From the NCBI RefSeq assembly GCF_001275135.1, contig NZ_LFQU01000006.1:1-64000 (forward strand): DNA of 64,000 nucleotides, in the 5' to 3' direction. The notes beneath the pieces are model-generated. The model had not been told where the DNA came from. It did not search any database and saw only the letters and a list, made by a program, of their open reading frames with translations. The DNA comes from Xylanibacter rarus. Lineage in GTDB: Bacteria > Bacteroidota > Bacteroidia > Bacteroidales > Bacteroidaceae. This document shows positions 62,517-64,000 of the stretch, piece by piece. A program made the translations under genes and the position numbers. The stretch's first letter is position 1, and each line of letters starts with the position of its first letter.

Positions 62517-64000
62517 AAAACTTTATCTTAATATTGTTTTCTCTGGTGCTTGACTGCGTTAGTGCGGCGGCTCAGAATGACATGACGGCTTATTCGGGAA
62601 AAGTTACCGATACTGCAGGAAAAGCCGTAGGCAACGTTACGTGCAAACTGCTGGACGGCAAGGACTCGCTCCTTGCATACGCGCTGACAAGAAGAGACGG
62701 AACATACAGGCTGAAAGCCGTGAACGGCGGACGGCAGATTGAGTTTGCGTTTCTCGGCTACGAGACGCGGCGCATACCGCTCAAAGAAGGCTGCAACGTG
62801 TATGACGCGCGACTTGAGCGCAAGGCCGTAGAGTTGAAAAACGTAACCGTGACAGCCGACCCTATAACACGGCGCAAGGACACGCTGCTGTATAACGTTG
62901 ACGCCTTCCGACAGAAACAGGACCGAAGCATAGAAGACGTGCTGAAGCGGATGCCGGGCATAGAGGTGAGCAACAACGGAGAAATAAGCTATCAGGGCAA
63001 GCCGATAAACAAAGTGAACATAGAAGGGCTCGACCTCATGGGCGCACAATATAACCAGGCCACGCAAAACATGCCTGCCGAGGCCGTGGCGCAAGTGCAG
63101 ATAATGGAGCGCAACCAGCCGATAAAGGCCCTTGAAGGCAAGGTGAGCAACGACCGCGCAACGCTCAACCTGAAACTGAAACGAGGCTACAAGGCACGCC
63201 CCTTCGGCGAGGCCGACGGCAACATAGGCGGAAGTCCCGTGACATGGGACAACCGACTGACGGCAATAAACATAAACAAGAAAAACCAGCTGCTGTTCAC
63301 AGGAATGATGAACAACTGCGGAATAAGTCTGGAGAGTCTTACCCAAGGCATGAACAGCTATACGGGAATGTACACCACAGAGCCGCTGCCCGCGCCTTTC
63401 ATGTACTCACCAACGGCACAGACGCCGCCAATCTCGCAGCTGTATTATCTTAAAAACAAGTCGTATTACACGGGACTTAACTATCTGCACGCCTTCACAC
63501 AGGAAAAAACGCTGCGCATGAATGTTATGTATTATCATGACAGCGGACTGCAACAAGACAGTATTTTCAACAGCTACACAGCCAAGGATGATACAGTAAA
63601 CGTGTTTGAAAACAACAACATACACAACAGGAACGACCTTGTGAAGGGCATTTTGCGCTATGAACAGAACACAAAGAGCGTGTATCTCACGGATGAAGCG
63701 TCGGCAACGTTAGGACTCGGCGACGCCCTAAACAACGTCAGCAGCAACATAGGCATATTGCAGGAACAGGTAAAGCGCAAACAATATGACGTGCAGAACA
63801 TACTCGAAGCAACGATAAACACCGACGCTATGCTCTTCGACATGTCGTCGATAGTGCGCCTTTACGGCTCGCGCGAACGGCTCGGCGTTACATCAGGCGA
63901 TGAAGAAATGCCGACAGACTATACGGCAAGACTGCGCAACCTGTTTACGCGCAACCGCATAGGCACCAACTTCAGCCTTTTCGGCGGCAGTCTCGGCATA
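62510..64000 (+). CDS. TonB-receptor-like outer-membrane barrel protein (partial, runs off right edge)
   Basis: Open from ATG 62510 to the window end (at least 497 residues). A signal peptide (VKNFILILFSLVLDCVSAAAQ) is followed by a carboxypeptidase-regulatory-like domain (YSGKVTDTAGKAVGNVTCK ... DGTYRLKAV ... FLGYETR). A plug-like region follows: TLLYNVDAFRQKQDRSIEDV, LKRMPGIEVSNNGEISYQG and VNIEGLDLM, then barrel strands. This is the SusC/TonB-dependent receptor-like family lacking a clear TonB box. It starts within the stop of GLPGLI protein 2. The C-terminal part lies outside the window. Confidence 0.9.
   Translation, partial: MVKNFILILFSLVLDCVSAAAQNDMTAYSGKVTDTAGKAVGNVTCKLLDGKDSLLAYALTRRDGTYRLKAVNGGRQIEFAFLGYETRRIPLKEGCNVYDARLERKAVELKNVTVTADPITRRKDTLLYNVDAFRQKQDRSIEDVLKRMPGIEVSNNGEISYQGKPINKVNIEGLDLMGAQYNQATQNMPAEAVAQVQIMERNQPIKALEGKVSNDRATLNLKLKRGYKARPFGEADGNIGGSPVTWDNRLTAININKKNQLLFTGMMNNCGISLESLTQGMNSYTGMYTTEPLPAPFMYSPTAQTPPISQLYYLKNKSYYTGLNYLHAFTQEKTLRMNVMYYHDSGLQQDSIFNSYTAKDDTVNVFENNNIHNRNDLVKGILRYEQNTKSVYLTDEASATLGLGDALNNVSSNIGILQEQVKRKQYDVQNILEATINTDAMLFDMSSIVRLYGSRERLGVTSGDEEMPTDYTARLRNLFTRNRIGTNFSLFGGSLGI

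Overview
This is a 64 kb stretch of a Bacteroidales chromosome, most likely Prevotellaceae. That placement is inferred from several things in the sequence. SprA/Sov (the type IX secretion translocon) is present together with two secreted proteins carrying type IX C-terminal sorting domains. DUF3822 lies next to rsmD, ruvA lies next to sprA, and there are GLPGLI-family genes with a TonB-receptor-like barrel, a PafA-type phosphatase and a one-step Ddh lysine enzyme. Many genes carry the Bacteroidetes promoter form TTTG-N19/20-TAnnTTTG. No rRNA, tRNA or CRISPR array was recognised.

Layout. 0-1.4 kb is non-coding and repeat-rich. 1.4-6.6 kb (minus) holds a PhoR/PhoB-like two-component pair, an rmuC gene whose membrane anchor is out of frame with its body, and a RecD-like helicase. 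6.7-8.8 kb (plus) holds a pilin-like protein, DUF3822 and rsmD. 9.4-13.1 kb (minus) is a two-gene operon of secreted type IX cargo (one with RCC1 repeats), with a possible terminated small RNA upstream. 14.2-17.7 kb (minus) has cls and dnaG. 18.6-23.2 kb (plus) has a META lipoprotein and the operon etfB-etfA-acyl-CoA dehydrogenase.

24.5-26.1 kb is a complete IS3-family element with 25-bp ends, a 3-bp target duplication and a -1 frameshift site. It lies directly downstream of a three-gene hipB-hipS-hipT toxin-antitoxin locus (26.4-28.1 kb) with three evenly spaced operator palindromes. 28.2-34.6 kb has a PBP4-type peptidase with a PH-domain partner, nadB, a thioredoxin-like lipoprotein and a PafA phosphatase. 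34.8-36.9 kb is a ptb-buk operon in which ptb carries an in-frame TGA near its start. 37.5-39.5 kb has a divergent Lrp regulator and metY.

39.8-50.6 kb (minus) has sprA (2545 aa), ruvA and a two-gene ABC exporter. 51-53.1 kb has a small membrane protein and a tandem pair of near-identical putative lipoproteins. 54-57.3 kb (minus) is a redox cluster (SnoaL-like, exported flavodoxin, SDR) followed by an AraC regulator. 57.7-64 kb (plus) has ddh, an exported esterase, two GLPGLI proteins and a truncated outer-membrane barrel protein running off the right edge.

The spaces between genes hold at least four dispersed repeat families: a three-hairpin element (three copies), a 204-bp MITE-like element with terminal inverted repeats, a clustered-palindrome element (two copies) and AAAAGG/CCTTTT hairpin strings. 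The clearest biological system is the split HipBST locus. The next most interesting items are the pilin-like/DUF3822 pair and the two apparently disrupted reading frames in rmuC and ptb.
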